Assembly: GCA_958295985.1 (NCBI GenBank)
Contig: OY282432.1
Location: 620,001-684,000 of the forward strand
Source of the DNA: an uncultured Candidatus Binatia bacterium
GTDB lineage: Bacteria; Desulfobacterota; Binatia; UBA9968; JAJDTQ01
Direction of reading: 5' to 3'
DNA: 64,000 nt
Made by a program: the position numbers and the translations under genes. Within the stretch, counting starts at the first letter, position 1; each line of letters starts with the position of its first letter. Of this stretch, positions 53,630-62,462 are shown piece by piece. Under the pieces are notes generated by a model. It ran no database searches and was not told the DNA's origin. It was given only the letters and a program-made list of their open reading frames with translations.

Positions 53630-54745
53630 ATGTTGATAAAGAAGGAGAGGATCGACACCTTTGACGACTGGGTGGATTCATTCCATCAGTGGCATGACGA
53701 TATCGGCTATCCCACGGACCTCATCGGAGGGGACTATACCTTCGAGACGAAGCTCGATGACGTGGAGAGTAACGAGATCGAGTTCGGCGAGTACGCCGGC
53801 CGGCCCAAGTGGGAAAAGGTCACGGACATTCCCGACCAGCGGATTCAGGATGCGCTGGCCCATCTGATCGAGTTCCAGGGGGACACGGAGTTCGCCTCCG
53901 TGGAGCAGCAAACGAATCTCATCGAGCGGGCCCCCACCGAAGTGGACCTGAAAAACCTGATCCGTATCAACCGGGAAGAGATGCGGCACGGCTGGCAGAT
54001 GGCGTACGTGCTGGTGACCCAGTTCGGCGAGTCCGGCAAGCGCCAGTCCCAACGGCTGTTGGAGCGGCGGGCGTCCGAGGGCAGCCGTCTGCTGGATTCC
54101 TTCAACCAGCCCGTGCGGAACTGGCTGGACTTCTTCACCTACACGAGCTTCATCGACCGCGACGGCAAGTACCAGTTGAACATGCTCAGCCGGAGCGCCT
54201 TCGCCCCGCTGGGCCGTAGCACCCTGCCCATGCTGAAGGAAGAGGCGTACCACCTGGCCCAGGGAAACATCGGCCTGATGCGCATCGTCAAGGCCGGCAA
54301 GATCCCCATGACCATGATCCAGAAGTACTTCAACAAGTGGATCTCCACCGCCTACGACCTGTTCGGTCAGGACGAGTCCAGCTCGGCCCACTGGGCCTAT
54401 GTCTGGGGCCTGAAAGGCCGCTACGACGAGCATCTGTACGACGAGCCCGCGGACATGGACCGGCTGAACGAGCTGTCACGTGCGACCTTCTTCAGTGAGG
54501 TCTCCGCGCTCGTGGATGCGCTGAATCACAACATCCCCGGGGACCAGCCCAAACTGACGATTCCCAGCGACAAGTTCCGGCGTTACATCGGCAACCACGC
54601 CGGCAAGCCCTACAGCGTGATCGGGGAATTGCTCTCCGAAGAGGCATACGGGAAGCATCTGGCGGAAGTCATGCCCTCGGAGGCCGACGACGAGTACGTC
54701 ATCGGCCTGGAAAAGGAGGGCGGCTGGATTCTCGACCCGAGGTAA
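53630..54745 (+). CDS. PaaA/BoxB-like di-iron protein (phenylacetic acid catabolic family)
   Basis: A 371-residue protein from the ATG at 53630, preceded by AAAGGAG 6 nt upstream. An earlier ATG at 53597 lacks such a site. The ferritin-like fold is indicated by long amphipathic helices with di-iron ligand motifs REEMRH (115-120) and LKEEAYH (about 213-219), plus a conserved EFQGDTEFASVEQQ. This is the pattern of the catalytic subunits PaaA (phenylacetyl-CoA epoxidase) and BoxB (benzoyl-CoA epoxidase). The other Paa/Box subunits are absent nearby. A role in oxygenating an aromatic-CoA or related substrate is therefore only probable. It converges with a GlpC-like Fe-S gene that might supply electrons. 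Confidence 0.8.
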   Translation: MLIKKERIDTFDDWVDSFHQWHDDIGYPTDLIGGDYTFETKLDDVESNEIEFGEYAGRPKWEKVTDIPDQRIQDALAHLIEFQGDTEFASVEQQTNLIERAPTEVDLKNLIRINREEMRHGWQMAYVLVTQFGESGKRQSQRLLERRASEGSRLLDSFNQPVRNWLDFFTYTSFIDRDGKYQLNMLSRSAFAPLGRSTLPMLKEEAYHLAQGNIGLMRIVKAGKIPMTMIQKYFNKWISTAYDLFGQDESSSAHWAYVWGLKGRYDEHLYDEPADMDRLNELSRATFFSEVSALVDALNHNIPGDQPKLTIPSDKFRRYIGNHAGKPYSVIGELLSEEAYGKHLAEVMPSEADDEYVIGLEKEGGWILDPR

Positions 54746-54766
54746 TCGGGAACCAAGTGACCGGGC

Positions 54767-54815
54767 GATGGCGCGGGCTTACGATTCCACCTCGATCCCG
54801 TAAGCCCGCGCCATC
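54767..54815. terminator. 17-bp perfect inverted repeat between convergent genes
   Basis: GATGGCGCGGGCTTACG and its perfect complement are separated by 15 nt. The repeat spans the 3' end of the Fe-S gene (last codons) and the 33-bp gap to the di-iron gene. The stem is very stable and could terminate transcripts from both sides. There is no T-tract. Confidence 0.6.
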
Positions 54816-56041
54816 ACCACGATGGGGTGCACCGGCTTTCTGCCGGTGCCCTGCTCAACCTGAACCGCCGACAGCGGACAGTCCGTTACCGTACAGGCGT
54901 CCTCGGGCCGCATGAACTTGAACAGCGGCCTGCCTACCTGCATCGACGCCTCGAAGTTCTCCTTCTTGACGCTCCAGGTTCCATCGTGCCCGCTGCAGCA
55001 CTGCATGCGGGAGACCTCCGAATCGGGGATGAGTTGCATCAGTTCCTGGGCCTTGAAGCCGATATCCTGCGCCTTGAGATGGCACGGTTGATGATAGCGG
55101 ATCTTGCCGGCCCCCTGGGAGAAATTCAGGTCCAGCTTGTCTGTCTCGTGCAGCTTTACCAGGTACTCCGACAGGTCCATGGTGTTCTCCGCCACCAGCC
55201 TCGTGTCGTCGGTGGGCAGCATGCGCGGGTAGTCCTGCTTGAGCATGTAGCTGCAACTCGCCGTGGGCACCACGATCTTGTAACCCCGGCGCACAACCTC
55301 GCTCAGGCTCGCGACGTTGGCCTCGATCTTCTTCACCGCCTCGTCCAGCAATCCCACGTCGATGAACGGCATGCCGCAGCACTGCTGTTCGGGAACGACG
55401 CACTCGACGCCGTTCTTCTCCAACACGCCCACCGCCGCCTTGCCGATGTCGGGCTCGTTGTAGTTGACGGTGCAGGTGTAGAACAGCGCCGCCTTCTCCT
55501 GGCCGTTGCCCTTGGGGGCCGCGGGACGCCGGCGCATCCACTTGGCGAAGCTCTGCCCGTGGTACGTGGGCAACAACCGGTCGCGATGGATCCCCATATA
55601 TTTTTCCATCAGGCGGCGCAGGAAGGGGTTCCGGTTGGCCCAGTTGACGAGAGGCGCCACCCAACCGGCCAACCGCCCGGCCCGGTCCGTGTCGCCCATC
55701 ATACGGTCGGCCCAGCTCACCCCTTCGTTCCTGGCTTCAACGAGACTGGCGCGCATCATGGTCCGGGGAAAATCGATGTCCCACTCGTGAGGCGGAACAT
55801 ACGGACAGATGGGATCGCAAAGCTTGCACTGGTAGCACTGGTCCACGACCCGCTTCATCTGCTCGTCCTTGAGGGAAGTCGCGTCACCGAAGTTCTCGTC
55901 CATCATCTGGAACAGGCTCACGAAGGACGGACAAAGCGTGTGACACAGCGTGCAGCCGTAGCAGATGTCGAACACCCGCTCCAGTTCCTTGCGCAAGGCG
56001 CCCTTGTCCCAGAACGCCGGTGATTGGGGATCAAAACTCAT
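54779..56041 (-). CDS. GlpC/heterodisulfide-reductase-like Fe-S protein (two 4Fe-4S, two CCG domains)
   Basis: A 420-residue protein from the ATG at 56041, preceded by GAGGAGG. A frame open to 56110 is less likely. Two 4Fe-4S motifs are clear: C27-x2-C30-x2-C33-x3-C37P and C69-x2-C72-x2-C75-x3-C79P. Two Cys-rich CCG-type domains follow (CTVNYNEPDIG...QQCCGMPF, and YHQPCHLKAQD...MQCCSGHDG). Such proteins are electron carriers to quinones or thiols, as GlpC in glycerol-3-phosphate dehydrogenase and HdrD. The substrate here is not evident. It may act with the convergent di-iron protein, but there is no operon to prove it. Confidence 0.85.
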   Translation of the reverse strand: MSFDPQSPAFWDKGALRKELERVFDICYGCTLCHTLCPSFVSLFQMMDENFGDATSLKDEQMKRVVDQCYQCKLCDPICPYVPPHEWDIDFPRTMMRASLVEARNEGVSWADRMMGDTDRAGRLAGWVAPLVNWANRNPFLRRLMEKYMGIHRDRLLPTYHGQSFAKWMRRRPAAPKGNGQEKAALFYTCTVNYNEPDIGKAAVGVLEKNGVECVVPEQQCCGMPFIDVGLLDEAVKKIEANVASLSEVVRRGYKIVVPTASCSYMLKQDYPRMLPTDDTRLVAENTMDLSEYLVKLHETDKLDLNFSQGAGKIRYHQPCHLKAQDIGFKAQELMQLIPDSEVSRMQCCSGHDGTWSVKKENFEASMQVGRPLFKFMRPEDACTVTDCPLSAVQVEQGTGRKPVHPIVVMARAYGIEVES

Positions 56042-56178
56042 CGGTTGACTTCCTCCTCGGTGGTCTTCGCCCGAAGTGGTGCGAAACGTGATCTTAAGGT
56101 TTTCGTTCACGAAAAGTAAGCGTGCCTATCCACGCGCCTGCCGGCTGATGAAACCGGTTCATCAAACGGCCGAACAAC

Positions 56179-57315
56179 CTACGTGGAGCGGGAATCCAGT
56201 TGCTGCTTCAGGATCCGGAAGATCAGCCCGTAGAACCGGCAACAGGACGGCAGGGACGACGACAGGAACTCGCGCATGGACCGCACCGAAAGCCGCGTGT
56301 CCACGTGGCTGACGACCTTCAGGATGGCGACATGGACGCGGGGCGGGTCCGGCAACGCGTCGGCCAGCCGCAGGCTCTCCGTCGAGGGGATCAGCGGGTC
56401 GGTGTCGCCGTGGCCGATGAGCAGCCGCGCCTTGATTCGTGGGACTATCGTGCGCAGGGAAAGGCCTTCCAGATAGTCCCGCACGTTGGGCTCGGTCGCT
56501 TCCATCAGACTCCGGACCCGGTCCGGGTCCCGGTTGTGGATCAATTCGTAAACGGCGCGTCCGCCTTCCGTGAGCTGGTCCGGCGAGAACGCCGGCGCAT
56601 CCGTTTCCGTGGCGCTGGCCTCCCGTTCGATAGCGTCGAGCAGGCCGGTCAGCAACGTCCGATCGTTCCCTTCCGGCATGCGGGTCAGGACGTTCTTGAC
56701 GAATACGTACCGCGCGTAGGCCTCCGGCGGCTGGACGTGCCGGTGGCCACGATATTCGTCCCGGCCCGTGGTCAGGTAACGGACCACGTTGACGGTATCG
56801 TAGTAGCCGCCGAAGGACACCACGAACTTCACCCGTTCCCGGATGGACGGGTCTGCCGCGGCCTTCAGGACCGGACCTGCGGCAAAGCTGATGCCGAACA
56901 GGCCCGCGCGGTCTTCGTCCACCTCCTCCTGCGAAAGCAGGAAGCGAAAGGCCGCCGCGATGTCTTCGGACTCTTCCATCTCCAGCCGAAGGGACTTGAG
57001 GCCGTCGAACTCGGGTACCAGGACGGCGAACCCGCAGGCGGCCAGTTCGCTTGCCAGCGCCGCCAGACGCGGGTCGTCCTTGCCGGTATCGAGCACCCCG
57101 TGGGTGATGAGGAGGCCGGCATGCGGCCGTCCATCCTGCACGGCATAGAGGTCGGCGGCTATCTGCCGGCCGCTGGCGGCGATGGCAAGGGTACGCACGG
57201 CAGGCCTGCCCCGGCGCCAACCCCGCAAGAGCTTCCCGAAACCCTCGCCGGCCAACAGATGAAGCAGCAGCGTCAGGCTCAGGACGGCAATCCGAACGTA
57301 GGAAAGGATGACCAA
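56179..57315 (-). CDS. Membrane-anchored alpha/beta hydrolase
   Basis: A 378-residue protein. A hydrophobic N-terminal segment (VRIAVLSLTLLLHLLAG) probably acts as an anchor or signal. The hydrolase core has GLLITHGVLDTGKDD after strand 3, the nucleophile elbow GLFGISFAAGP (Ser in G-I-S-F-A), an Asp in GHGDTDPLIP, and His in VVSHVDTRLS. The fold resembles dienelactone hydrolase and acyl-peptidase-like esterases. The substrate is unknown. The only start in frame near the 5' end is a TTG at 57315 with no strong ribosome site, so the exact start is uncertain. The neighbouring gene on the same strand ends well before it in the opposite sense of transcription order: the Asp-box gene lies upstream, 130 bp away. 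Confidence 0.75.
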   Translation of the reverse strand: MVILSYVRIAVLSLTLLLHLLAGEGFGKLLRGWRRGRPAVRTLAIAASGRQIAADLYAVQDGRPHAGLLITHGVLDTGKDDPRLAALASELAACGFAVLVPEFDGLKSLRLEMEESEDIAAAFRFLLSQEEVDEDRAGLFGISFAAGPVLKAAADPSIRERVKFVVSFGGYYDTVNVVRYLTTGRDEYRGHRHVQPPEAYARYVFVKNVLTRMPEGNDRTLLTGLLDAIEREASATETDAPAFSPDQLTEGGRAVYELIHNRDPDRVRSLMEATEPNVRDYLEGLSLRTIVPRIKARLLIGHGDTDPLIPSTESLRLADALPDPPRVHVAILKVVSHVDTRLSVRSMREFLSSSLPSCCRFYGLIFRILKQQLDSRST

Positions 57316-57445
57316 GGGCGGGTTCCCGCCGGTGTGGTGTATCGTGGCGGCGACCCGCGAGACCCGACAGGCTGCCGCGGCCGACGCCGTTGCCGGCCGC
57401 GGCAGCCCTGTCGATCATCCCGCGGGCTCGCCCGGGCAACTCCGT

Positions 57446-58558
57446 TCAGGGATGCGCGGCGTCGCCCTCCAGGGCGAGGTTGACGTGGTGATGGGACTTG
57501 GACACCGGACCGATGCCCTTGGCGATGGTGGTCCAGTGCTCGCCTTCGTCGTCGCTGTAGAAGACGTCGCCGTCCGTGGTGCCGGCGAAGATGGCGTAGC
57601 CGCCGTTCCATGCGTCCATGCACATACCCTCGATGTTGGCGCGGATGTGCTCGGGCAGCCCCTCGCCCAGGATGTCCCAAGTCTCGCCGCCGTCACGGCT
57701 GCGCGCCACCCGGGCGTCCGCGGTGTGGAGTTTGCGCCAGGTTCCGGGGCCGGTCTTCGCCCCGGCCACGAACAGCAGCTTGGGGTCCTGGGGGTGGACG
57801 AAGAACGGGTCCACGTAGCCGATGCGGAAGTCCCGCGGCGTCATGCTCTTCCAGGTGGCGCCGCCATCGCTGCTCACGCAGAAGCCCGCGGTGACCTCCG
57901 GTCCGCAGTTGGTGGTGGGCGCCGTACCGTACAGCTTGTCCGGGTCGTTGGACGGGACGAACACGCGGTGGGCGTCCGGGTTGATGTTGTCGATGATGCT
58001 CCAGGTCTGACCACCGTCCGTGCTGCGCAGGAAGCCGCCCACTTCCACGGCCACGTGTATGATGTCCGGGTCGGTGGGATGGAACGTGATGCTCTTGGCA
58101 TGGGCCTGATGCGGCGGCCCCGGGAAAGTCCACTTCTCGACCCCCGGCACCTGACGCAGCCCCGGCAACTCCGTCCAACTCTTGCCGAGGTCATCGCTGT
58201 AGTAGAGGTGCGCCGGCTGCGTGCCCGCGTAGACCCTGGGCTTGCCGCTCACCAACTGGGTGGCCAGCGAATAGACCTCCTTGTCGCCGATGTCGCGGTC
58301 GCGCTTCTCCCAGGTCCGGCCCTGGTCGGCGCTGGCGTAGATCTCGCAGCCGTAGGTGCCCACGAACAGCGTCCGGGTCGTCGGCTCGAAGATGACGGAG
58401 CTGGCGTGCTTTCCGGGCAGGTGCACGGCGTCGCACTGCCACGAGCCGTTCTCCTTGTGAAAGGAGAACACACCTTCCACGGTTCCCACCAGCAGCTTGT
58501 CGCAAGCGGTTTCGCCCTGGGTCAGCAACTGGCCTCCAGGGGATAGACAGACGTACAT
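57446..58558 (-). CDS. Asp-box (BNR) repeat beta-propeller protein
   Basis: A 370-residue protein with six Asp-box motifs: SADQGRTW, SDDLGKSW, STDGGQTW, SSDGGATW, SRDGGETW and SDDEGEHW. These mark the blades of a beta-propeller like those of sialidases, sortilin and YCF48-type proteins. There is no signal peptide. Sialidase catalytic residues (the arginine triad) are not obvious, so hydrolase activity is not claimed. AAGGAGG lies 7 nt before the ATG. It is divergent from the dienelactone hydrolase gene and upstream of the alpha/beta hydrolase gene on the same strand. Such proteins are common in environmental genomes and lack a known role. Confidence 0.8.
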   Translation of the reverse strand: MYVCLSPGGQLLTQGETACDKLLVGTVEGVFSFHKENGSWQCDAVHLPGKHASSVIFEPTTRTLFVGTYGCEIYASADQGRTWEKRDRDIGDKEVYSLATQLVSGKPRVYAGTQPAHLYYSDDLGKSWTELPGLRQVPGVEKWTFPGPPHQAHAKSITFHPTDPDIIHVAVEVGGFLRSTDGGQTWSIIDNINPDAHRVFVPSNDPDKLYGTAPTTNCGPEVTAGFCVSSDGGATWKSMTPRDFRIGYVDPFFVHPQDPKLLFVAGAKTGPGTWRKLHTADARVARSRDGGETWDILGEGLPEHIRANIEGMCMDAWNGGYAIFAGTTDGDVFYSDDEGEHWTTIAKGIGPVSKSHHHVNLALEGDAAHP

Positions 58559-58837
58559 GAGCAGTCCTCCTTCGCGCTAGCAGTATGTCGATTGGCTTGT
58601 CGTTTCGTGTCCTCGTCGCGTGTTGCCGGCACGGTCGGGTTCGAAACCCGCGCCTGCACGGTGGTCACGCCTTGTCGGTCCATCCTACTGAAGGTCCCGG
58701 CGCCCCGTCAAGATACGCGGGGTTGAATTTCCGCGCGCCTTGGTATTAGCTCTGTCAGCGAACGGAAACGCCGGACGAGGCCGTCGCGGCGTTCCGGAGT
58801 CGGATCCGGAGGAAGGAAATCTCAAGGAGGTAAGGAC

Positions 58838-59593
58838 ATGTACGAGACCGATCAATACGAAGGCATGCTGGCGGAGACCATCACCATCCAGGGCCACAAC
58901 GGCGACACCATCAACGCGTACTACGCGCGTCCGCTGGGCAAGGGCCCGTTCCCGGGCGTGGTGGCGATCCACCATCTGCCCGGCTGGGACGAGTGGTACC
59001 GGGAGGCCACGCGCAGGCTCGCGCACCACGGCTTTGCCACCCTCTCGCCCAATCTCTACTTCCGCGCCGGCCACGGCACGCCGGAAGACGTGGCGGCCAA
59101 GGTGCGGGCCGACGGCGGCGTGGCCGATGACCAGGTGGTAGGCGACCTGGTGGGCGCCATGAACTACCTGCGCTCCATGCCCTACCACAACGGCAAGGTG
59201 GGCATCTGGGGCACCTGCTCGGGCGGGCGCCATGCGTTTCTCACCGCCTGCCGCGCCCAGGGCTTCGACGCGGCGGTGGAGTGCTGGGGCGGCCGCGTGG
59301 TGGCGGGCAAGGACGACCTCAACGAGAAGCAGCCCGTTGCCCCCATCGACTACACCGCGGACCTCTCCTGCCCGATCCTGGGGATCTTCGGCAACGACGA
59401 CAAGAGCCCGTCGCCGGAGCAGGTGGACCAGCACGAGGCCGAGCTCAAGAACCACGGCAAGGACTACGAGTTTCATCGCTACGACGGCGCGGGTCACGGT
59501 TTCTTCTACCACGACCGTCCCAACTACCGTCAGGAGCAGGCCGTGGACGGTTGGAAGAAGCTCCTCGGTTTCTTCGCGAACCGGCTCGCATAG
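58838..59593 (+). CDS. Dienelactone hydrolase family protein
   Basis: A 251-residue alpha/beta hydrolase. The nucleophile is Cys127 in GTCSGG, with acid Asp187/188 in GNDDKS and His220 in GAGHGF. This is the Cys-Asp-His triad of dienelactone hydrolases, which open lactone rings in chlorocatechol degradation. Family members act on many substrates, so none is assigned. The start is fixed by AAGGAGG 10 nt before the ATG. It is followed 94 bp later by the DUF6295 gene on the same strand, probably co-transcribed. The 279-bp region before it (58559-58837) is a divergent promoter region without further recognisable elements. Confidence 0.88.
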   Translation: MYETDQYEGMLAETITIQGHNGDTINAYYARPLGKGPFPGVVAIHHLPGWDEWYREATRRLAHHGFATLSPNLYFRAGHGTPEDVAAKVRADGGVADDQVVGDLVGAMNYLRSMPYHNGKVGIWGTCSGGRHAFLTACRAQGFDAAVECWGGRVVAGKDDLNEKQPVAPIDYTADLSCPILGIFGNDDKSPSPEQVDQHEAELKNHGKDYEFHRYDGAGHGFFYHDRPNYRQEQAVDGWKKLLGFFANRLA

Positions 59594-59687
59594 GCGGGCC
59601 GCCGGATGGCCCGGAGCGCGCGCGGGCAGTGCCCGGAGCGTTTCCGGGCCTCACCCGTGCGTCCGTTTCCGAAGAAAGGAGACGACC

Positions 59688-60008
59688 ATGTGCACGATGA
59701 TCGCCAGAAAGGTCGCCATGGAGGGTAGCGGCAAGAACTCGGAGGACTGGTTCCGGGTCAACCAGGCCAACGTGGCCTATGACCACCCGTACCACGTCTT
59801 CCGGGAGCACTCCCTCAACATCGACTTCGTCAACGAGGCCGACGGGCCGGGCGCCCGCGTGGCCGTGGAGTTGAGCGTCGAGTCGGCCCGGAACCTGGTG
59901 GACACCATCCTCAATGTGCTGAACGAGGCCGAACGCGGCGGTTGGGTTGACGAGGACGAAGGGCCGGAAGTCCACATGCCTGCGGTCAAGAGCTCGGGAA
60001 CCCTGTAG
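59688..60008 (+). CDS. DUF6295-like small protein
   Basis: A 106-residue protein beginning MCTMIARKVAMEGSGK and containing ANVAYDHPYHVFREHSLNID and then VAVELSVESARNLVDTI. This looks like the DUF6295 family, small cytosolic proteins of unknown function. The family name is from memory and should be checked. AAAGGAG lies 7 nt before the ATG. Conserved Cys, His and Asp residues near the front could bind metal. It probably shares a transcript with the dienelactone hydrolase gene upstream. Confidence 0.65.
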   Translation: MCTMIARKVAMEGSGKNSEDWFRVNQANVAYDHPYHVFREHSLNIDFVNEADGPGARVAVELSVESARNLVDTILNVLNEAERGGWVDEDEGPEVHMPAVKSSGTL

Positions 60009-60034
60009 ACCGGGGCGTCGGTAACGTTTTTCTT

Positions 60035-60078
60035 GGGGTCAGCCTTCAGGCCCGCGGGGGACACCGAGGGCTGACCCC
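60035..60078. terminator. Hairpin between convergent genes
   Basis: GGGGTCAGCC and its perfect complement with a 24-nt spacer, between the DUF6295 stop and the amidohydrolase stop. A run TTTTTCTT lies on the left side. It may be a bidirectional terminator or a dispersed repeat. Confidence 0.45.
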
Positions 60079-60093
60079 CCAACGCTCTCTCTT

Positions 60094-61131
60094 CTACGTC
60101 CGCGCCGGCACCGCGGCGGTCTCCGTCACCGGCAAGCCATAGAAGTCCGCGGCGTTCCGGCACAGGATGCGGTGCTTGTTCTCCCCGGTGAGGTCTTCAC
60201 GCCTGCGCAGCTTCTCCACCGAGTGCGGCCAGTCCGTGTCCCAGTGCGGATTATCCGAGGAGTACAGCAGGCAGCGGTCGCCGAGGTGGCTAATGGCATC
60301 GGGGATGGTGAGTTCCTCGCACTCCACGCCGAAGTAGCACCGTCCGCCGAGTACGTATTCACTCGGTTTGCGCGTGCACAGCGGCGCCTCCACGTCGCCC
60401 CGCTTCTCCCACTCCTCGTCCAGCCGGTCCATCCAGTACGGTACCCAGCCGGCGCCCGACTCCAGGAACCCCACCCGCAGCCTGGGATAGCGCTCCAGCA
60501 CCCCGCCGAAGATGAGCTGGGTCATGGCGATCATCTGCTCGAACGGATGGGTCACGGCATGGATCGCCAGGAACTTGTCGAACCGGTCGGTGCCGGCCGC
60601 GTCCCGCGGCTGGCTGTGGACGGCGATGGGCACGTCCAGCCGCTCCACCGCGGCATAGAACGGGTCCAGCTCCCGGTCCGAGAGCTTGCGCCAAGCCACG
60701 TAGGTGGGCACCTGCACCGCCACCATGCCCAACTCCACCAGCCGCTCCAGCTCCTCCACCGCGCTCTCGACTTCCTGAAGCGCCACGATGCCGACGCCCT
60801 TGATACGGTCGGGATCGGCGCTGCAAAACTCGTGGAGCCACCGGTTGTAGGCACTCGCCAGCACCCGGGCCCGGGCCGGGTCGCGCACGTTGCCGATGCT
60901 CAGGCCGGCCGTGGGGAAGAGCACCGCGGTGTCGATGCCCTCGGCATCGATGTCGGCCAGCTCCCGCTCGGGGTCCGCCACCCGATGTCCCATGCGCCCC
61001 AGGTCCCGGTCCCATCCGTCCTGGGGAAACAGTTCACGGGCCGAGCTGTAAGGCTCGGGGATCCTTTCCCGGTAGGCGGTCATGGGCTCCGTCAGGTGAC
61101 CGTCCGCATCGATGACAGGATATCCGATCAT
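60094..61131 (-). CDS. Amidohydrolase_2 family protein (ACMSD/decarboxylase-like), copy 2
   Basis: A 345-residue protein of the metal-dependent TIM-barrel amidohydrolase_2 family. Visible ligands are in DADGHLTEP near the start, an inner HSQP histidine, a histidine in AIHAVTHPFEQ, and Asp in YSSDNPHWD. The family includes ACMS decarboxylase and dihydroxybenzoate decarboxylases, so decarboxylation or hydrolysis of an aromatic or related acid is plausible. AAGGA lies before the ATG. The second gene of a two-gene operon, it starts 23 bp after a homologous gene. Confidence 0.85.
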   Translation of the reverse strand: MIGYPVIDADGHLTEPMTAYRERIPEPYSSARELFPQDGWDRDLGRMGHRVADPERELADIDAEGIDTAVLFPTAGLSIGNVRDPARARVLASAYNRWLHEFCSADPDRIKGVGIVALQEVESAVEELERLVELGMVAVQVPTYVAWRKLSDRELDPFYAAVERLDVPIAVHSQPRDAAGTDRFDKFLAIHAVTHPFEQMIAMTQLIFGGVLERYPRLRVGFLESGAGWVPYWMDRLDEEWEKRGDVEAPLCTRKPSEYVLGGRCYFGVECEELTIPDAISHLGDRCLLYSSDNPHWDTDWPHSVEKLRRREDLTGENKHRILCRNAADFYGLPVTETAAVPART

Positions 61132-61154
61132 GGCGTCTTCCTTGGCCGTGGTGT

Positions 61155-62231
61155 CTATAGCCCGTAGAAGACCCGTGGGTTGTCATCCACGATCTTCGTG
61201 TGCATCTCCGCGCTGATCCCGCCGGTCTCCTTGAGCGAGGTGAGCGCCTCCAACTCCGTGGAGGAATCCGCGTGTCCGTAGTCCGTGCCGATCATCAGGG
61301 TGCTCTCGCCGGCGTGCTGCAACAGGTACGGCACGTCGTCGCCGATCTGGCAGGTCACGTACAGGCTGTACTCCTGCAGGAGGTCGTCCGGCAGCCTGTC
61401 GTCCACCGTGTCCAGCCGGCGGCGCAGCTCGTAGACCACCCAGGGGATCCATGACGCCGCGGTCTCGATGAACCCGAACCGCAGCTTCGGGAAGGTCTTG
61501 GGCAGGCCGGAGTTCACCAGCCGAAAGAAAGCGCCGACGTTGAAGATCCGGTACTGGTTGAAGAAATCGCGGGTTCCGTCGGGGTTGGCCAGCAGGTCCA
61601 CCACGTTGGCGTTGCCGTTGGATTGGTGCAGCCCGATGCACATGTCCAGCTTCGAAGCCTCTTCGTAAACCGGGAAGAAGTAGGGGTCGTCCACGCTGCG
61701 GGGACCCTCCAGCGGCCGCATGAAGATACCGCAGGCGCCGTTCTCCCTGGCGAAGCGCAACTGGTCCAGCGCATCCGGCATGTTGAGGAACGGCAGCACG
61801 CACATCCAGCGCAACCGCCCGCCGCTTTCCTTCCAGATGTCCGCCAGCCAGCGATTGTAGGCGCCGCAAAGCGCCACGTCCACGTCGGGCCGCGCGGTGC
61901 ACTGATCCAGAAAGATGCTGGGATAGAGGATCTGAACGTCGATGCCCAACTCGTCCATGTGCTCCAGGCGCGCCCCCACGTTGGCCACGTCGCGGGTTTC
62001 CATGGTGGTGGTCATCTGCCTGCCGATTTTCCGCGACCGCTCCACGAGCGCCTCCTCGGTGAAGGCAAACCGGAACAGCCCCCGGATCTTCCCGTCGATG
62101 ACCCAGTTCTGCCGCTGCGTCCCGTCGTTCGGATCGAACAGCGAGGGCCGGTACTTCTGCTCCGAGGGCGTGAGATAGTCCCACGTCCGCGGGCTTTCAA
62201 CTACGTGCGCGTCGGCGTCTACCCATCCCAT
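61155..62231 (-). CDS. Amidohydrolase_2 family protein, copy 1
   Basis: A 358-residue protein from the ATG at 62231, preceded by AAGGAGAG 8 nt upstream; the frame stays open beyond this to 62513 but without support. The metal site begins with DADAHVVE. It continues with GLHQSNGNA (histidine), and the C-terminal part has MIGTDYGHADSS (Asp). It is only a distant paralogue of the next gene, so the two may act on different substrates or together. Members of this subgroup are frequent in uncultured marine and soil bacteria and are seldom characterised. Confidence 0.85.
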   Translation of the reverse strand: MGWVDADAHVVESPRTWDYLTPSEQKYRPSLFDPNDGTQRQNWVIDGKIRGLFRFAFTEEALVERSRKIGRQMTTTMETRDVANVGARLEHMDELGIDVQILYPSIFLDQCTARPDVDVALCGAYNRWLADIWKESGGRLRWMCVLPFLNMPDALDQLRFARENGACGIFMRPLEGPRSVDDPYFFPVYEEASKLDMCIGLHQSNGNANVVDLLANPDGTRDFFNQYRIFNVGAFFRLVNSGLPKTFPKLRFGFIETAASWIPWVVYELRRRLDTVDDRLPDDLLQEYSLYVTCQIGDDVPYLLQHAGESTLMIGTDYGHADSSTELEALTSLKETGGISAEMHTKIVDDNPRVFYGL

Positions 62232-62462
62232 TGGATCGCTCTCCTTCCGTCGATACCGTGGAATACGTTTCGAGATTATCCCGGTTGGAGCGGGCCAGTC
62301 AACCGGATTCGCGCCGTGAACACGCGCACGGCGAGGCGCTGTCGGGACCGTCCCGGAGAGGGAATTTCCGGCGCGTTGGACTCCCGCGTGCCCTGACGGC
62401 TCCCGACACTTGAGATTTGTGCGCCGCCACAATAAGGTCAGGTGCATGTATGGAGGACGACC

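Noticed and set aside
57446..58558. Sialidase annotation for the Asp-box protein
   Set aside because: Asp-boxes only mark propeller blades. The catalytic Arg triad, Tyr/Glu pair and a signal peptide were not seen.
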